DNA of 64,000 bases from NCBI GenBank assembly GCA_964019055.1, contig OZ025214.1:682001-746000 (forward strand). The letters run 5' to 3'. Both the position numbers and the translations under genes were made by a program. Below the pieces are notes generated by a model. That model worked only from the letters and a program-made list of their open reading frames with translations, was not told where the DNA came from and searched no databases. This document shows, in pieces, positions 49,731 through 61,840 of the stretch; positions within the stretch are counted from its first letter, which is position 1, and every line of letters starts with the position of its first letter. This DNA comes from Anthopleura xanthogrammica (taxonomy: Eukaryota; Cnidaria; Anthozoa; Actiniaria; Actiniidae).

Positions 49731-49734
49731 CTTG
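49724..49734 (-). promoter_or_regulatory. YY1-type motif over the CLAMP gene start codon
   Basis: Minus-strand CAAGATGGCGG includes the ATG. The placement is typical of YY1 sites just downstream of a transcription start. Confidence 0.5.
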
Positions 49735-49764
49735 TTTTTGCAACTCTTCGTTTTGGAATATCTT

Positions 49765-49778
49765 GTTGCTATGCAACC
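49765..49778 (-). promoter_or_regulatory. X-box-like RFX palindrome upstream of the CLAMP gene
   Basis: Plus strand GTTGCTATGCAACC. Half-sites GTTGC and GCAAC are perfectly inverted about a 3-bp centre, 35 bp before the start codon. Fits RFX control of a ciliary gene. Confidence 0.6.
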
Positions 49779-49945
49779 AAAACCACAGGGAGACCAGCTG
49801 AACAAAAAACCTCTTTTCAAAATGAATTTGAGAACATTTTTAAAACATAAATGTACAAAAAATTCTTCTACTCCGATATTGTTTTCTTAATTCGTCATAA
49901 TGTTTCTCCTCGGCTTTAGGAAAAATACTTGCCGTTATTCTTTAC

Positions 49946-50083
49946 CTTTGGTTTAGCAATAGTTTTGTTTGTTGAACTGCGCCTTCTTGCAACTCTGGTG
50001 CTCCCAGAACCCGCGCTGGATCGAGAAGACCTTCTCTCTGGACGAAATTTTATCCCTTCAATCACACCTTGACTCGAAGCCAT
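49946..50083 (-). CDS. Alternative first exon of the CLAMP gene
   Basis: Opens with ATG (MASSQGVIEGIKFRPERRSS) and stays open for 46 codons to a GTAAAG donor in phase 0. It can join the exon at 49246-49334 in phase. It ends in basic, Ser-rich sequence like the other first exon. It has no acceptor, so it would be a separate start. An octamer ATGCAAAT lies just upstream. Confidence 0.5.
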
Positions 50084-50879
50084 TGATTTGCATGCGTAAA
50101 TTCTCGTCCGTTAGAGTCAAGATTCAAAGAACTGTACTTGCTTAAACTCGGACGCTGTTGTTTCGTCACCATAAGATTTATATTACAACGAAGGTGCAGA
50201 AACTGTCCTAAACTCTATACAGGCAACAATTAAGTTGAAAAACCCCCTGAAATTCTCAACTATATCGAGCCGAGTATCGGACAGAAACCTTAAAGTAAAT
50301 GTCTGCCTAAACAGTTTTGGAGCTATTTGTCTGTGTCTTGGTATCCCCTGCTATTGTGTTATCTACTCATAAACACATTACACCTTCGAGCTCAAACAAA
50401 GCCAGGTCGTTTCCCTAATGAGCCTCTAAAGAATAGAATTATTAAAATTTCCTCTTACGAATTCCTTAATTAGCCTCGCTTTTGTTCTGCTCCATTTTGA
50501 TAAGTTTTATGAGTGATAAAAAAGTTTATCAAAGAAGTCCAAATTATAATGCACTAAGAAACAGAAAATGACGAAAGTTTTCTTCCAGCATTTTACCATC
50601 CATTCCCTTCATCTTAGTTTCTCTTTAATCCCATTTTTAAACGTGACGTCACAACGAATGCGTTTCAAAGAAATTCCGAAAAAAGACAAAATAGCCGCTG
50701 ACCCAAAGTAACTCAGACTCCAGTACTCGAAGTTTTCCCCCGATTTTTCAAATAAGGTCAAATAAACTAGATGTCTTTTGCTCATTGTTTATGATTTAAT
50801 CATTTACAATAACATAAGCGTTTTCTGGAAAGATTTGTTCAAGCCTTAACCGTTTGCCAGTATTAAGTTCATGTTTGAG
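50084..50879. promoter_or_regulatory. Divergent promoter region
   Basis: Separates the alternative CLAMP first exon (-) and the small gene at 50880 (+). A perfect CRE (TGACGTCA) lies at 50644-50651 and another at 50897-50904, inside the first coding exon of the small gene. No ORF of note. Confidence 0.45.
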
Positions 50880-50886
50880 ATGGCGG
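50877..50886 (+). promoter_or_regulatory. YY1-type motif over a start codon
   Basis: GAGATGGCGG includes the ATG at 50880, repeating the arrangement seen at 49724-49734. Confidence 0.4.
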
Positions 50887-52754
50887 ATTGGCTTGATGAC
50901 GTCATCACAAAAGTTCGAAGTCTAACAAGTCAAGCTGAGTTTTTCTTTATCAAAAAGTAAGGTAACGATTGTCAGGGAATTACTTTATCATACCATTTCA
51001 TATCTTTGTATTTTATGCTTTTTGGTGGTTTTTCACCAAGGGCATGCGCAGTAGATGAACAACGAAAACATGATTGCTAAATATATCGTAACTACGTATT
51101 AACCATGGTAGCACTAATGGCAAGTGTTCAGTACTAAAGGACTTTACCGACTGACTTTAAGGAAAGACTAACAGCAAAATTGCTTTAAAAAATTCTAACA
51201 TACCACGATTTTTAGAGTCTTTAAGGTTTGTTTCTTGAGGGTGGAAGCCTTCTTGGACCTTCTTGCAGCTCTAAACTCCATCGCTCCCCTCAGTGGTCAC
51301 TACTAAACAGACTAAAAAGATCCTTTCAAAAATCTAATGAGTTGGTTTATCTTTAAAAGTGGATTGATTTTGGTATTATGAAGGGATTAAAATGTCTTAA
51401 AAGTGAAGCCGTCTATGCTGAATCCTTAGTACTTTGTAAACATCGTAGGTATTAGGTTTTCACTTGGTACACAAGACTTCGCCAGAAGATTAACAGCACT
51501 ATCTAGCCCGAGTCACTACGAACTGTTTGTTAAGTATGATAGCGATTATTAGACGTTTCAAGATAATCATATTGTGTGGCTTTCCAGATAAACGGGGATT
51601 TTACAGCAAAACGGGAAAATATGGTGGGCCAGTCCAAGCCAATGTGGCAGCCGGGCCGGGAGTTACAGGCCAAATTCCCATTCAACTCAATGAAAATAAG
51701 ACTTACACCAAAGTAAACTATGTTTGCATAGCAACAAGAAAACTCTATTTTCTTTGATAAGATGAACGGCTTTCAGTATAAATAACGTGATTTGAATTCT
51801 GGCCGCTGTGAAGCCCGTACTATACTCCAGTTTACACTGGGTTGCAATTCAATATTTCGAATTATGTATCCATTCATTTAACTACTTTCAAATGAAAATA
51901 AATTCAGAAAATATCGGTCAATAAATTCTAAGTTCGCAGTTTTGAATAACTAGAAATTTCGGTCACCTTTTAAAATAGTTTTGGAAGAAAAACGAAAAAA
52001 TTTAGCTCGTTTTTTTAAAATTAAGAATACCTTTGGTAGTACGTCGTCTTTCACTGGCGTTTCTTCTTTTTCGCTTTTCTTCGCAAGCTTTTTCCTTACC
52101 ATTAGCTTGGTTTTTGCCAGTTTTGGTAAGTCTGACTTACGCATCTTTGTACGTACAATGAAAAAATACAGCTGGAGCTTAAAAAACTTGCAATAATTGT
52201 ACTTATACTAAACCAAATGTATTGATTTAAAACGAGTTCATGTTGGACTGATCACTGTTGTCGCCGAATTTGCCGTTTTTGCATTAATGACCACATAGTC
52301 ACCTACCTCGAAGCCATTTAGGATTCAGAACGCCTTCTGTTATGATTAATAGCTCGGCAGGTGATCGTTAAGTACGAAGAATAAGTAGTAAGAATCAAAA
52401 GATGCTAACGAACTATCATGATTTTAGAGCAAAATATATATACAATTATTGGTGAGAACAACATGAGCTACGAAAAAAAGGCGTAACAGTCATTTGTGAA
52501 GTGCTTTTAGTTTAATGGATCGCTTGGGGGGAAAATAATCATGCAATATTAGGAATAAAAAGAAATCGGTTCTAGAAAAGTTTAATTGAATGTGTGGAAT
52601 AATTGAAGTTAATTAAATTAACTCTTATTCACGAGTACTGGTTAATTTTCGCCGCATGGCGTAGCTCCAACTTATCACCACTCGTTTCTCCATTCTTTTA
52701 TTTCAGATTGGTTTTGATCTTGCACCGAAAGATGCTGTATGCTTGAATTTTTAA
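50880..52754 (+). CDS. Unrecognised small protein of about 76 aa (tentative three-exon model)
   Basis: Exon 1 (50880-50956) encodes MADWLDDVITKVRSLTSQAE then FFFIK and ends at a GTAAGG donor. Exon 3 (52707-52754) follows a strong polypyrimidine/AG acceptor and encodes IGFDLAPKDAVCLNF then stop. The middle exon ends at 51712 (GTAAAC donor) in the frame that reads GKYGGPVQANVAAGPGVTGQ. Phase with exon 1 requires the acceptor ending at 51606. The stronger-looking acceptor at 51587 would give an immediate stop, unless a small exon is missing. The model predicts about 76 aa without signal peptide or membrane segment. I do not recognise the family. YY1 and CRE motifs at the start support a real promoter. 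Confidence 0.4.
52031..52144 (-). other. Candidate orphan first exon, 38 codons
   Basis: ATG followed by 38 codons (MRKSDLPKLAKTKLMVRKKL ...) to a GTATTC donor in phase 0. Strongly Lys-rich, similar in character to the CLAMP first exons. No partner exon was found nearby, and it lies in an intron of the tentative plus-strand gene. Confidence 0.2.
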
Positions 52755-54418
52755 AATTTCTAATTAACTTGCTACTCCATTAATTTCAACTTTCACAAAA
52801 AACTAAAGGTATAATATATACATAAAAAAAAATGGCACGAGTGATACTGAATGAGCTTTGTCCTCTACTTCCGAATCAACTTTGTTATCCACTTAACTTA
52901 ATTTCTCGAAGACTCAAAGGTAACCTATCAGCAAATAGTACTTTGTTCGGTATTTTTAAGTGCCTTTTTTCATTTTGATCAACAACAGCTTCTACTCTAA
53001 TGTCAAACGGGAACTACGGGTAACAGGGTAACGCAATTTGTAGCGTAAGGCATCAGCTGTATTGCAAGTTGTATGATCTCTTGCTAAGCGACCGTCACGC
53101 GTTTTGCCAGCCACTCTACACGCAATAAATTTTCTTTTTGCCATATAGTAGGAAGACCTTCTACTCGACTTTTATTTCATTTTCTTTCAGGCATATTCCT
53201 AGCCTGCTTTGCAGACTCGATTTTCTAACGCTCATTTTTAAAACATCGAGTCTGCAAAGCACATTCCTGGCGCTTGCGCGACCACCTTACATTTTATTAT
53301 CACAATTTACTCGTGTCCAACATGGGGAAAACCTAGCAAAAATGGTAGGAACGCGCGACCTTATAAATAAATAGATATGGCGAAAATGATGACAACTGAG
53401 AATGATTGGATGGAAAATCAGTTTATTGGTAATTTCATTTGAATGTTACATTTTCACAAATCATCGCTCAGTTAATCATTAAATCTACCTCATTAACAGC
53501 AAAAATACCCTATAAAATACGTGAACATGTCTCAAAAACAAGAGATATAAGAACCCTTGTCATACCATGCTAAACCATCTATGACCATTCCCAGTATATT
53601 ATTAATGTATAATATTACTAATGTATAATATTAATAATGTATAAATTCTAGTCTATACCTGTCACATTATTTTTCCAGTAAAATGGAAAAGGACAGAAAA
53701 AAGTCTTTCATGCAAAATTACACAACTTATTTGTCTAACAAACCAAACAAGCAGGAAAAATCAAAAATTAGGTTTCCGAATGGATCTGAAATCGAGTTTA
53801 GTGACCATGCATATTGACGTCACAATCTAGAAAATACTCTGGTTAAAATGATGTCATGAACTCATAATGATGTCATTATCTTAAAATGACGTCATTCACA
53901 AGGAGGCGGGACACACTTTTTTGTATTTTGTTCTGATCTAATCTAAAACAGGTTTAACTGCAGATCCTACTCGGAATCCTTATTTTGGAATAACACAAGC
54001 TACTACAACAAGCTTATAATTATCACAGTTACAGGTGGGTACCCTGTGGCATCAGACTCAAATCTTAAAAACTTTGGTTAAGATTTAATTTCACCACAGG
54101 AAGCCCATCTATATACCAGTACACAAACTACACCACTAACTCGCTCCATACAAATACTGAACACAGAACATAAGGTTCCTTAACATATAGCATAACACAG
54201 ACCCAACTGAATGATGGGCTTTACTTCAAGCCTTATAAAGGCATATCTTATGAATCTTATGATGATGTTATCTTAAATTTATAAATCTTTAATAATGATA
54301 AATCTGATGCATGCTAATTTTTGATAATTGTTTTTTCCACAGGAAACTCATTTCTGGTAAATGTTTTCATTTTTAACCACTATGGAAAAGATTTTTTCAT
54401 TCAAGTACAATAACCTTA

Positions 54419-54554
54419 ATAGACCCCTTGCATGTGACATCAAAGCAGCTCAATTTGGAGGACAAAACAAAACAATTTCAATCTCTTGAGTATTGGAATC
54501 TATTGTTTTGTCCTCCAAATTGAGCTGTATTTTGAAGTGCAGCAAGTTGTCTAT
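54419..54554. repeat. Foldback MITE-like element, family D copy 2
   Basis: CAATTTGGAGGACAAAACAA and TTGTTTTGTCCTCCAAATTG are perfect inverted arms; outer end ATAGACCCC. Confidence 0.8.
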
Positions 54555-55735
54555 GCTCCAACACAGAGATCATGCTGCTTTTCCCTAGGTATGGAAAACA
54601 TTCATTATTTTTACAATCACGTTTTCTAAACAACACCCATATACCTCACTGCATGTACTAACACATGATAAATACATAAACTGAAAAATAATCCTTTGTT
54701 AATAAAAATATATCCAATTAAAAAAATAAAGAAATAAGTGTTGTGTTTACAGGATAGGATCATTACTAATGATTACATATAATGTAAACTAGCTAACCCT
54801 TCCTCGCACACATAGGAATTCAGTGATTCCTGCAACTTAATTTGGAGGTCAAAACAAGAGTGGTGTCACTCTGATATCGGCTGCTATTTTTAGTTCGTTC
54901 ATTGAAAGAAATAGAGCTGGACCAAAACATTGCTTGCAGAAATACAGAGTGTAAAGAGAAGAATTAGGATAAGTGGACTTTAAGGAGATATAAGAGGTAT
55001 AGGTAGGTAAGATCTCGAGGGGTGTGCCAATACAACTTAAGTCATAAAGTTGCAATTGATTTTGCTCTCATGGCTGATAAAACTACAATCTTTGTCTGTT
55101 TAACCCTATCCTCTAAATCACTTGAACCTTTATCAGTCACTAAGATTATATAATAATATATGTCAATAGTAAATATAATTGAGCTTTATCATGATCACAC
55201 AATCACATCCATTCAGCCATGTTGCAAAATGGAATGATAACAGGGGCAGATCCAAAAATTTGCAAGGGGTGTGTCCAAAATGAAAAAAAGTGATATGGTG
55301 ACGTCATCAATAATCCTGATCTGCCTTTGTACTTAGATTTGATTGGAGGGGGGGGGGGGTGTCTTGTGCGCCAATGGACATCCCCTGAATCTGCCCCTGG
55401 ATAAGGTCTCTTATTGTTCTTATCATTCAAAATGGCTGACATGATTTGTAATTTCCATTCTCCTACTTAACAAACTACATGGTTATACAGTATCAATATC
55501 ATTGGAATAAGTACAAGTATTGCTATAAGCAATGACTCACAATTTAATATAAACAATGAATATAAAAAAACATTAATAGTTAATTAAGTAATAATAACAA
55601 ATATGATATAATTTAGTAGATAACTTTGGTATTGATGCTGTCATGAGGTAGATTTAAATATTATAACCTACTTGGTTGGGATACATATGGTGTCACCTGC
55701 GATGGATACCTTGGACACAATGAGTTGGTAACACA

Positions 55736-55823
55736 GGATGCATTATGGTCTAGCTTGGGTACACCATATAAGGAATGATGAACAAAAAATCTTTGTACCC
55801 AAGCTAGACCACGATGTACCATG
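55736..55823. repeat. Foldback MITE-like element, family E copy 2
   Basis: GGTCTAGCTTGGGTAC and GTACCCAAGCTAGACC are perfect inverted arms, as at 24090-24190. Confidence 0.8.
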
Positions 55824-56965
55824 TTCACAATCTTCAAAAAGGTCTATAGGAAGCACTATATTCAGCACTAAATGACATTGAATGAATCATTTATGATTTA
55901 TGCTTTGTTACCTGCATTTAAATCCAAGGTATCAATCCCAGGGTACATTCTAAGTGACCCAGCGCTGTAGGTTCACCACCAGAGGTTATGTCTACAGACT
56001 CTTAGGACTTTGATAACAATGCTATAGAAAATAAATACATATATAGATATCTATGATATAAAAAATTGTAAATTTATCATCCTAGTTTAATACTTTTTAA
56101 GGATAATGCTACCTAACAGGGAATTTTCATAAGGGTGTCAAAATAATAGACTACAGGTAGAGTACTAAATAGTGTTCAATCATGCTAATGGTATTGTATG
56201 ATTAGTGCTGTTTACCAGTACTATTTGTTTCATGGGTTTCGTGTGAGCACTCCATAAAGATTTCTGGTTAGTAGCACATAAATCATCAACAAGTCAGCAG
56301 TCAGTTAGACAAATATATTAGAGATGTCCCTTGGGGATTAGTAAGGTGGTTGGTAAATGGAGGTTTGACACTCAATACAAGTATAAATTGGTGCAAAAAT
56401 TCTTTTGAGGACTTTGACGACTGACTGCTAATTAATGTTTGCTGTTAATGAACACAGGAAAGCATAATTTTGCCCTTCTGAAGTTAAAGAAATTTCAAAA
56501 TGTGCACTATTATGAAAAGTAAAGTCTTGCAACTCATTACATAACAATGTTGTTACATTTCAAAGTGAAGAAAAGGGAACAGAAAGCAACCGCAAATTTA
56601 GATAGAATTTTGAAAATTTGTTTTAAGTTTAATTTCTAGGTCTGGCTCAATTGCCAAAATAATTTTCATGATTTGTTAGAAGAGTTGACACCATTATAAA
56701 AATTGCCAAAAATTCCAGAATAAGGTTCTATTTATCTGACAGGTTTTCCTTTGTTGAATGGTTGATTGATACTAATGACCAGATCAACTGGTCTCTGACC
56801 AACAATGTCAATGTCAACAACTGATGCTAGTTGGTACAGTATCATATTCTGGATCAGTTAGCTTCACAGATCACAAGATGTTATGCTACAACTTTACAAA
56901 GTTTTGTATGTCAAAGCATGGATATATTGCTCCATGCAGCAAGATTATTACAGTGCAGGTACTCG

Positions 56966-57218
56966 AACCATGAACACTTCAAGGTTTTTCTGACATTTTT
57001 TTATAACTATCCAATTAGCACTCTCCATAAAAAAAGGGATCAAGCATTTTTTAGGGCATCATCCAATCACAACAAACAACATAATTTATGTGATTTAGCA
57101 GTTCATTAGTTCTCATGAGAGCTAAAAATAAATCTTTAGCTCCTAAAAAATGCTTGATTGACCTTTGTTTCTACTGAGAGATTTGATTGGATAGTTATGA
57201 GAAAATGTCATGGTTCAA
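56966..57218. repeat. Foldback MITE-like element
   Basis: GAACCATGAACACTTCAAGG, TGACATTTTT and AACTATCCAAT on the left match inverted ATTGGATAGTT, AAAATGTCA and TGGTTC on the right. Inner arms CAAGCATTTTTTAGG and CCTAAAAAATGCTTG also pair. Confidence 0.7.
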
Positions 57219-57900
57219 GTTTAAACCCACACTGCAAAGTATATACCGGTAGGCTTAAAGTTTGCATTCAATATACTGCAAGAATCCTCCAATAGGATGG
57301 ATTTACAAGGTACATACATATACCATGTATATACTTCAACATATTTTTGATAGCATAATGGTAAACTTTTACCAACAAATGCAGAAAGCTGAGGATAACC
57401 AAGCCACATTTTTTTTGAAATTAAATTTTAGTGAGTAACTTCAACTCCAGTTTGCCTCCAGAAGTTGGTAGATTCTGATTTCTGAAGATGACTTAAGAAA
57501 ATTTCAAAAAATTACAGCTAAATGAAAAACTATTATCCCCGATATTTTCACATAAAACTTTTCTCAATGCCAAAAGGAAGGGGAAAGTTGTAAGAAATCT
57601 CAGAGATAAAATTCAATTTGATTCAACGTGAAGCAAAAAGCCTCGGGTTTAGAGGCTGTGCTTGTTAATTTTAGCAGGGCAGGGGTCACATTTCAGAGCT
57701 TTCATTCACTTTGATTGCCCAAGCTAATTGAAAAACTTACATTTTAAATAGTATTGTTGATGATGGAAAAGGAACCTGGGAGAGTGTGAATTTATTATTG
57801 GGATTCCTGGAATCAAGACCTTATTCATTTATAGTTTAAGTACCTCCCCTCCCCCTAAAAAAACCCATCGTCAACACAAACATTCAAGCTGCATAGGGAA

Positions 57901-58078
57901 TAGACCTCTTTAGCTTATGTGTAATGTTTTGCCCATTTCAGACCACACTTCATTCTCTTGAGTATCATTTCTTTGTTTGAATGAGACAAAGAATCAAATG
58001 AAACAAAGAATCTTATTCTCAAAGGAATGACATATGGTCTGGAATAAGAAAAACAAATGCCCAAGCTTAAGAGGTCTA
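57901..58078. repeat. Foldback MITE-like element, family C copy 2
   Basis: Ends TAGACCTCTTTAGCTTA and TAAGCTTAAGAGGTCTA. Interior shares CCCATTTCAGACCAC and CAAAGAATCTTATT with the copy at 6244-6405. Confidence 0.75.
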
Positions 58079-58681
58079 AAAAGGTAAAAGTTTTAGTCAG
58101 GTTATGGTTGGGATTATAAATCTTAATATGTACTAATATGTGTGCGCACCAGTGATTATGTACAGTCAGTGTTATAATGTAGGTTATGTATAGGGTGCAA
58201 CCTGTTGATTGTTAGTAAAATGGTAATATTGCAATTAAAACTATATTACAAATATATTCATTGAACTGTTTTAAAAGAAACACATTGCAGCAAACATGCA
58301 CACGCACGCACACAAATGAATCAAACACACTGGACTGGCTTTGTTCAGTGTTTAAATAAACAAGTGAGAAAACTATACGAAATTTGATTCACAATATTCA
58401 TTCAATTCATTGAAAGAAAATAATGTTGAAAAGTGTGGAAAAATATATAAAATTGGAAAAAATATGATAATGAAAGGGAAATTTCCTCGTATTCTAACCC
58501 TTTTAGAACTTCAGTCTCATTTTTTACTATTTTGTGATCAATTCTGTGAGTAGAATGTATGCCTTTTGTAAATCATCCATGATGTGTGTGTGGTGAAACA
58601 GGGTGAATGTAAATACAACTGATGTTTGAAAAAAAGGGTTGCAATACAAGAAATTTTAAAGGGCTCCATTAGAAGGAAAAA

Positions 58682-61600
58682 CTAAAGGAAATTCTTAATG
58701 ACATAATGAATTTTTCTACGACAAACTGGACACTTTTTCTTAGCTGCCTTTAGTTTTTCAGCACACGTGATACAACAAACCTGGTGGCCTGAACGGCCAT
58801 GTATAATGCTGGCATTTCTTGGTTCAGTTGTGCAAATGACGCACAGTGGTTGTTCGCCAGCTTTATTTTGGGTAGAGGAAATGGATGCCACAGCATCAGG
58901 AGGCAAATCAGAAGTAGATGAAGAAGGCAAAGATGTTGAAGATCTAGGTATTCCAAGAGTAGAATAAGTACTAAAAGCAGAAGATTCTCCTTTCTTAGCA
59001 ACAAGATTCGAATCCAAATGTTCTTGACAATCCAATTTTTCATGTTGATTATTAATCACGCCAACAGAGATTGTCTTCTCTGTGTCCGTCTCACAAGAAG
59101 ACACACAGACACCACTGTCACAAGAGGTCTGCGTAGTACTAGAACAACTGCTTGAAGAACGAGAAAGCGAAACTTGTACTTTTTTTTCAGCTAGAAGGAT
59201 TAATGATTCAGTAGCAGAGCTTGGCAAAGCAGAAAGATGAGACTGTTTTTCAGTGTTGTTAACAGAATCAATTGGAACACATGGAAAATCTGTTTTACAT
59301 CGCTGAAGACTTGGAATAACTGGATATGGAATACTGATATTTTTGAATGCCACTGGAGCAGAGACAGTCCTTAAAAGCAAAAGGTAAGTAGTTAGCATTC
59401 TTTGCTATTTAGAAATACCGGTACATATTGAATGCATAAATGAATGTTATACCTTGTGAATTGTTGCAATGCAAAACTTCTTTCTTTCCAACATTTAAAG
59501 CATTTGGTTGTCATCGGGTGGTTCATGGTCCAGCACTCTGAACATTCCCATGAGTCTTCACTGTCACTATTATCATCATTATCGAATTCATCCCCACCAT
59601 CAGCACCAGGGTCCTCGTCACTGTCATCAGATGAAATCACTATTGCAGGCTCTAAAAATGAAGCATTTTGTTACATTCAATGTGCTATTAATTCCAATTT
59701 GATCTGAGTTTGCCCTGACGTAGAACAGTTTAGAGGTTCAACAAAATTGGAGATTGAGGAGGTTTAGTTGGAACTATTAGATTTTTTCTAACCTTCATCA
59801 GAATCATCGTCATCTTTTTCTTCATCACTTGTCTCTGGAGGTTCATACTCGACAGAAAAGGTGTCCAAGTCTGTTATATCTGAAAATATAGATTAGAACT
59901 CATTTTCAACTATATTTCACTAAATTTTAAGTTCCAATTTTATCTGTGAGTTAGCTGTGTCCCTTGACTTAGATAAGCCCAGAACTTGTTGAGCTAGATG
60001 TGCCCTTACTTTGATCAGCCCTGAGGTTGTTTCAGGGTTCAATCTATGAGTTAGTTATCCCCTGACTTAGTTCAGCCCAGAAGTTGTTTCAGGGTTCAAT
60101 CTATGAGTTAGCCATACCCTGACTTTGATCAAACCAGAGATTGTTTCAGTGTGTCAATAAAATGTGATGTTTTAAGTTAATGCTGAGAGGTAAGCAGTAG
60201 GTAAGATTCTAATGAAGGAATGTGACAAGGAAAGGAAATCACTTAGCAAGTTAAAACTCAATTCTTACCATTTGTAAAAACAATCTCATCTTCTGAATCA
60301 GTAACTACAGCAGTGGCTGGAGTCTCATATCCAGGCTTCCTGGAGTAAGAACTCCTCCTGGATCCGTCAGAATAGTCATCGTTACTTTCAAAGCCACCTT
60401 TTCGGATAAAACCAATGCTACCAAATGGGAAGTTAAGGGGGCTTCCAGCACCACTACTACTGCTCACATCTAGAAAATAAATTCAAAAATGTACTATGTG
60501 AGCAAAATAGAACATGTTTATGAAAGGCACAGAGGTAGATCCAAACAATCCTGAAAGTGAAGGGGGTGTCGAGTCATTCCTGTAAAAATAGGTTAATAGG
60601 CTGTGGGGAAAGAGAGAGACAATCTCTGGAGTAAAGCTAAGGCAGCGGCAGAGAATAGGAAATGTTAGTTAGATAGTATGACAGCCTTATGTGTCTACAA
60701 GCATGACATTTAATGCAAGATACAACAACCTAGGGTAGAGCAAAGGCAATGTTCTTTACCAAAGAAAATCCCTCATAAGATGGGAGGGGGGGGGGGGGGG
60801 GCTGCTTCACCCCTTCCCTAAATCTAATCCTGGTACATGTGAATAAATTGATTGATATATGCAGATAATTCAATTCAATCTGTGATTCAAATGTTACAAA
60901 ACATCCACTATTAAACATTACCTGTTAAATTTGATCTTTTTCGTTTCTTATTTTGCTCTTTGCTGTTTTCAAGTGATATTATTCCTAAGACAAAACAAAA
61001 ATGTTTAAGAATTTATCATTAAATAACTTTTGCCAGGAGAATATAGATGACTACATCTAATGGCTCAGTTCTCACATGGCCCATTAGAAAAGAGTAAAAT
61101 AAGCTCATTTTGATATAAGAAGTTTTACCTAGTTCTCCATCTGAAGTGTCGCTTACTGATTCAAGATTATGATGTAGTAGTTCACTGGAGAGATAAGACA
61201 TCACAACATGTAAATACTGTATTCATTTTCAATAACATGCAGAATCGTCATTGGTAATAATATGACCCCCAAACTGGTGTTGGTCAAGGCTACTTGGCAA
61301 CCGCACACTAATAGCCTAAAAATATCATACGCACAACCTTCCGTCACCAATACCGACAGCTTAATGTCACTTTAACTACAGGCCAGAAGTACTAAGTGCT
61401 GTCCAAGACACTGTCAGAAAATGTTAAGTTTTAAGAGCATGATTGCCTATGAAATGTCACGATTGATGTCCATGAAAATCTGCTTTGTTGCAATTATAAA
61501 TGGTATGATTCTTTGAATGTTATTAAGAATGAGTGTAATATACAAGATACAATATGCGAAAAACTGGTTACACAGTACTGTCAATTCCTTAATGAATAGG

Positions 61601-61791
61601 ACAAAATACAGAAATTTAGAAGGGAATAAAAGGGGGAAAATGGCATAAGCTTACCAAACATTCTCTGTGAAAAATTCCTTGCATCCAAAAACTTTTTCTA
61701 AAATGTCATCATCCTCACACTTGATTTTCCTTGGGTTGTTAGGGTCGAAAAGCTTTTTATTATTGATATATTCTTTCAAATGTTCTATTAC
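58682..61791 (-). CDS. mdm2: Mdm2 homologue, E3 ubiquitin ligase (5' part outside window)
   Basis: Seven exons in the window: 61655-61791, 61129-61184, 60922-60984, 60269-60469, 59793-59879, 59453-59651, 58682-59369. All are GT-AG and in phase, encoding the last 476 residues. First comes the second half of the SWIB p53-binding domain (VIEHLKEYINNKKLFD, DDDILEKVFGCKEFF). Then a basic NLS-like KKRKR, the acidic centre with DLDTFSVEYEPPE (compare human DQFSVEFEVES), and a RanBP2 zinc finger (WECSECWTMN, KCFKCW; C-x2-C-x10-C-x2-C). The C-terminal RING reads CVIC, HGRSGHQVCC, CAEKL, CPVCRRKIHYVIKNFL. In vertebrates this protein ubiquitinates p53. The GKTGH nucleotide-binding loop of human MDM2 reads GRSGH here. 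The N-terminal exon(s) must lie beyond 61791, probably past 64000. Confidence 0.93.
59935..60150 (+). repeat. 58-bp SINE-tail units in opposite orientation
   Basis: About three to four copies of the complement of the 58-bp unit (CAGGGTTCAATCTATGAGTT, GACTTAGTTCAGCCCAGAAG) in an mdm2 intron. No SINE head is adjacent. Confidence 0.7.
60780..60800 (+). repeat. Poly-G tract
   Basis: A run of about 16 G in an mdm2 intron. Similar G or C runs occur at about 8661, 29809, 41993, 48785 and 55350. Confidence 0.9.
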
Positions 61792-61840
61792 CTGTAGATA
61801 AGATATCAGATTTTAAAGTGTGCCAGAAGTGAAACAACTC

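Larger units (their letters stand above)
52755..58681. other. Intergenic/3' flank of mdm2
   Basis: AT-rich, repeat-laden. Holds a strong hairpin at about 53208-53262 (TGCTTTGCAGACTCGAT / ATCGAGTCTGCAAAGCA), family D, E and C foldbacks, a hairpin at about 55240-55400 (GGGGCAGATCC / GAATCTGCCCC, with a G-run) and a foldback at 56966-57218. Part is probably mdm2 3' UTR. I see no coding exon. Confidence 0.5.
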
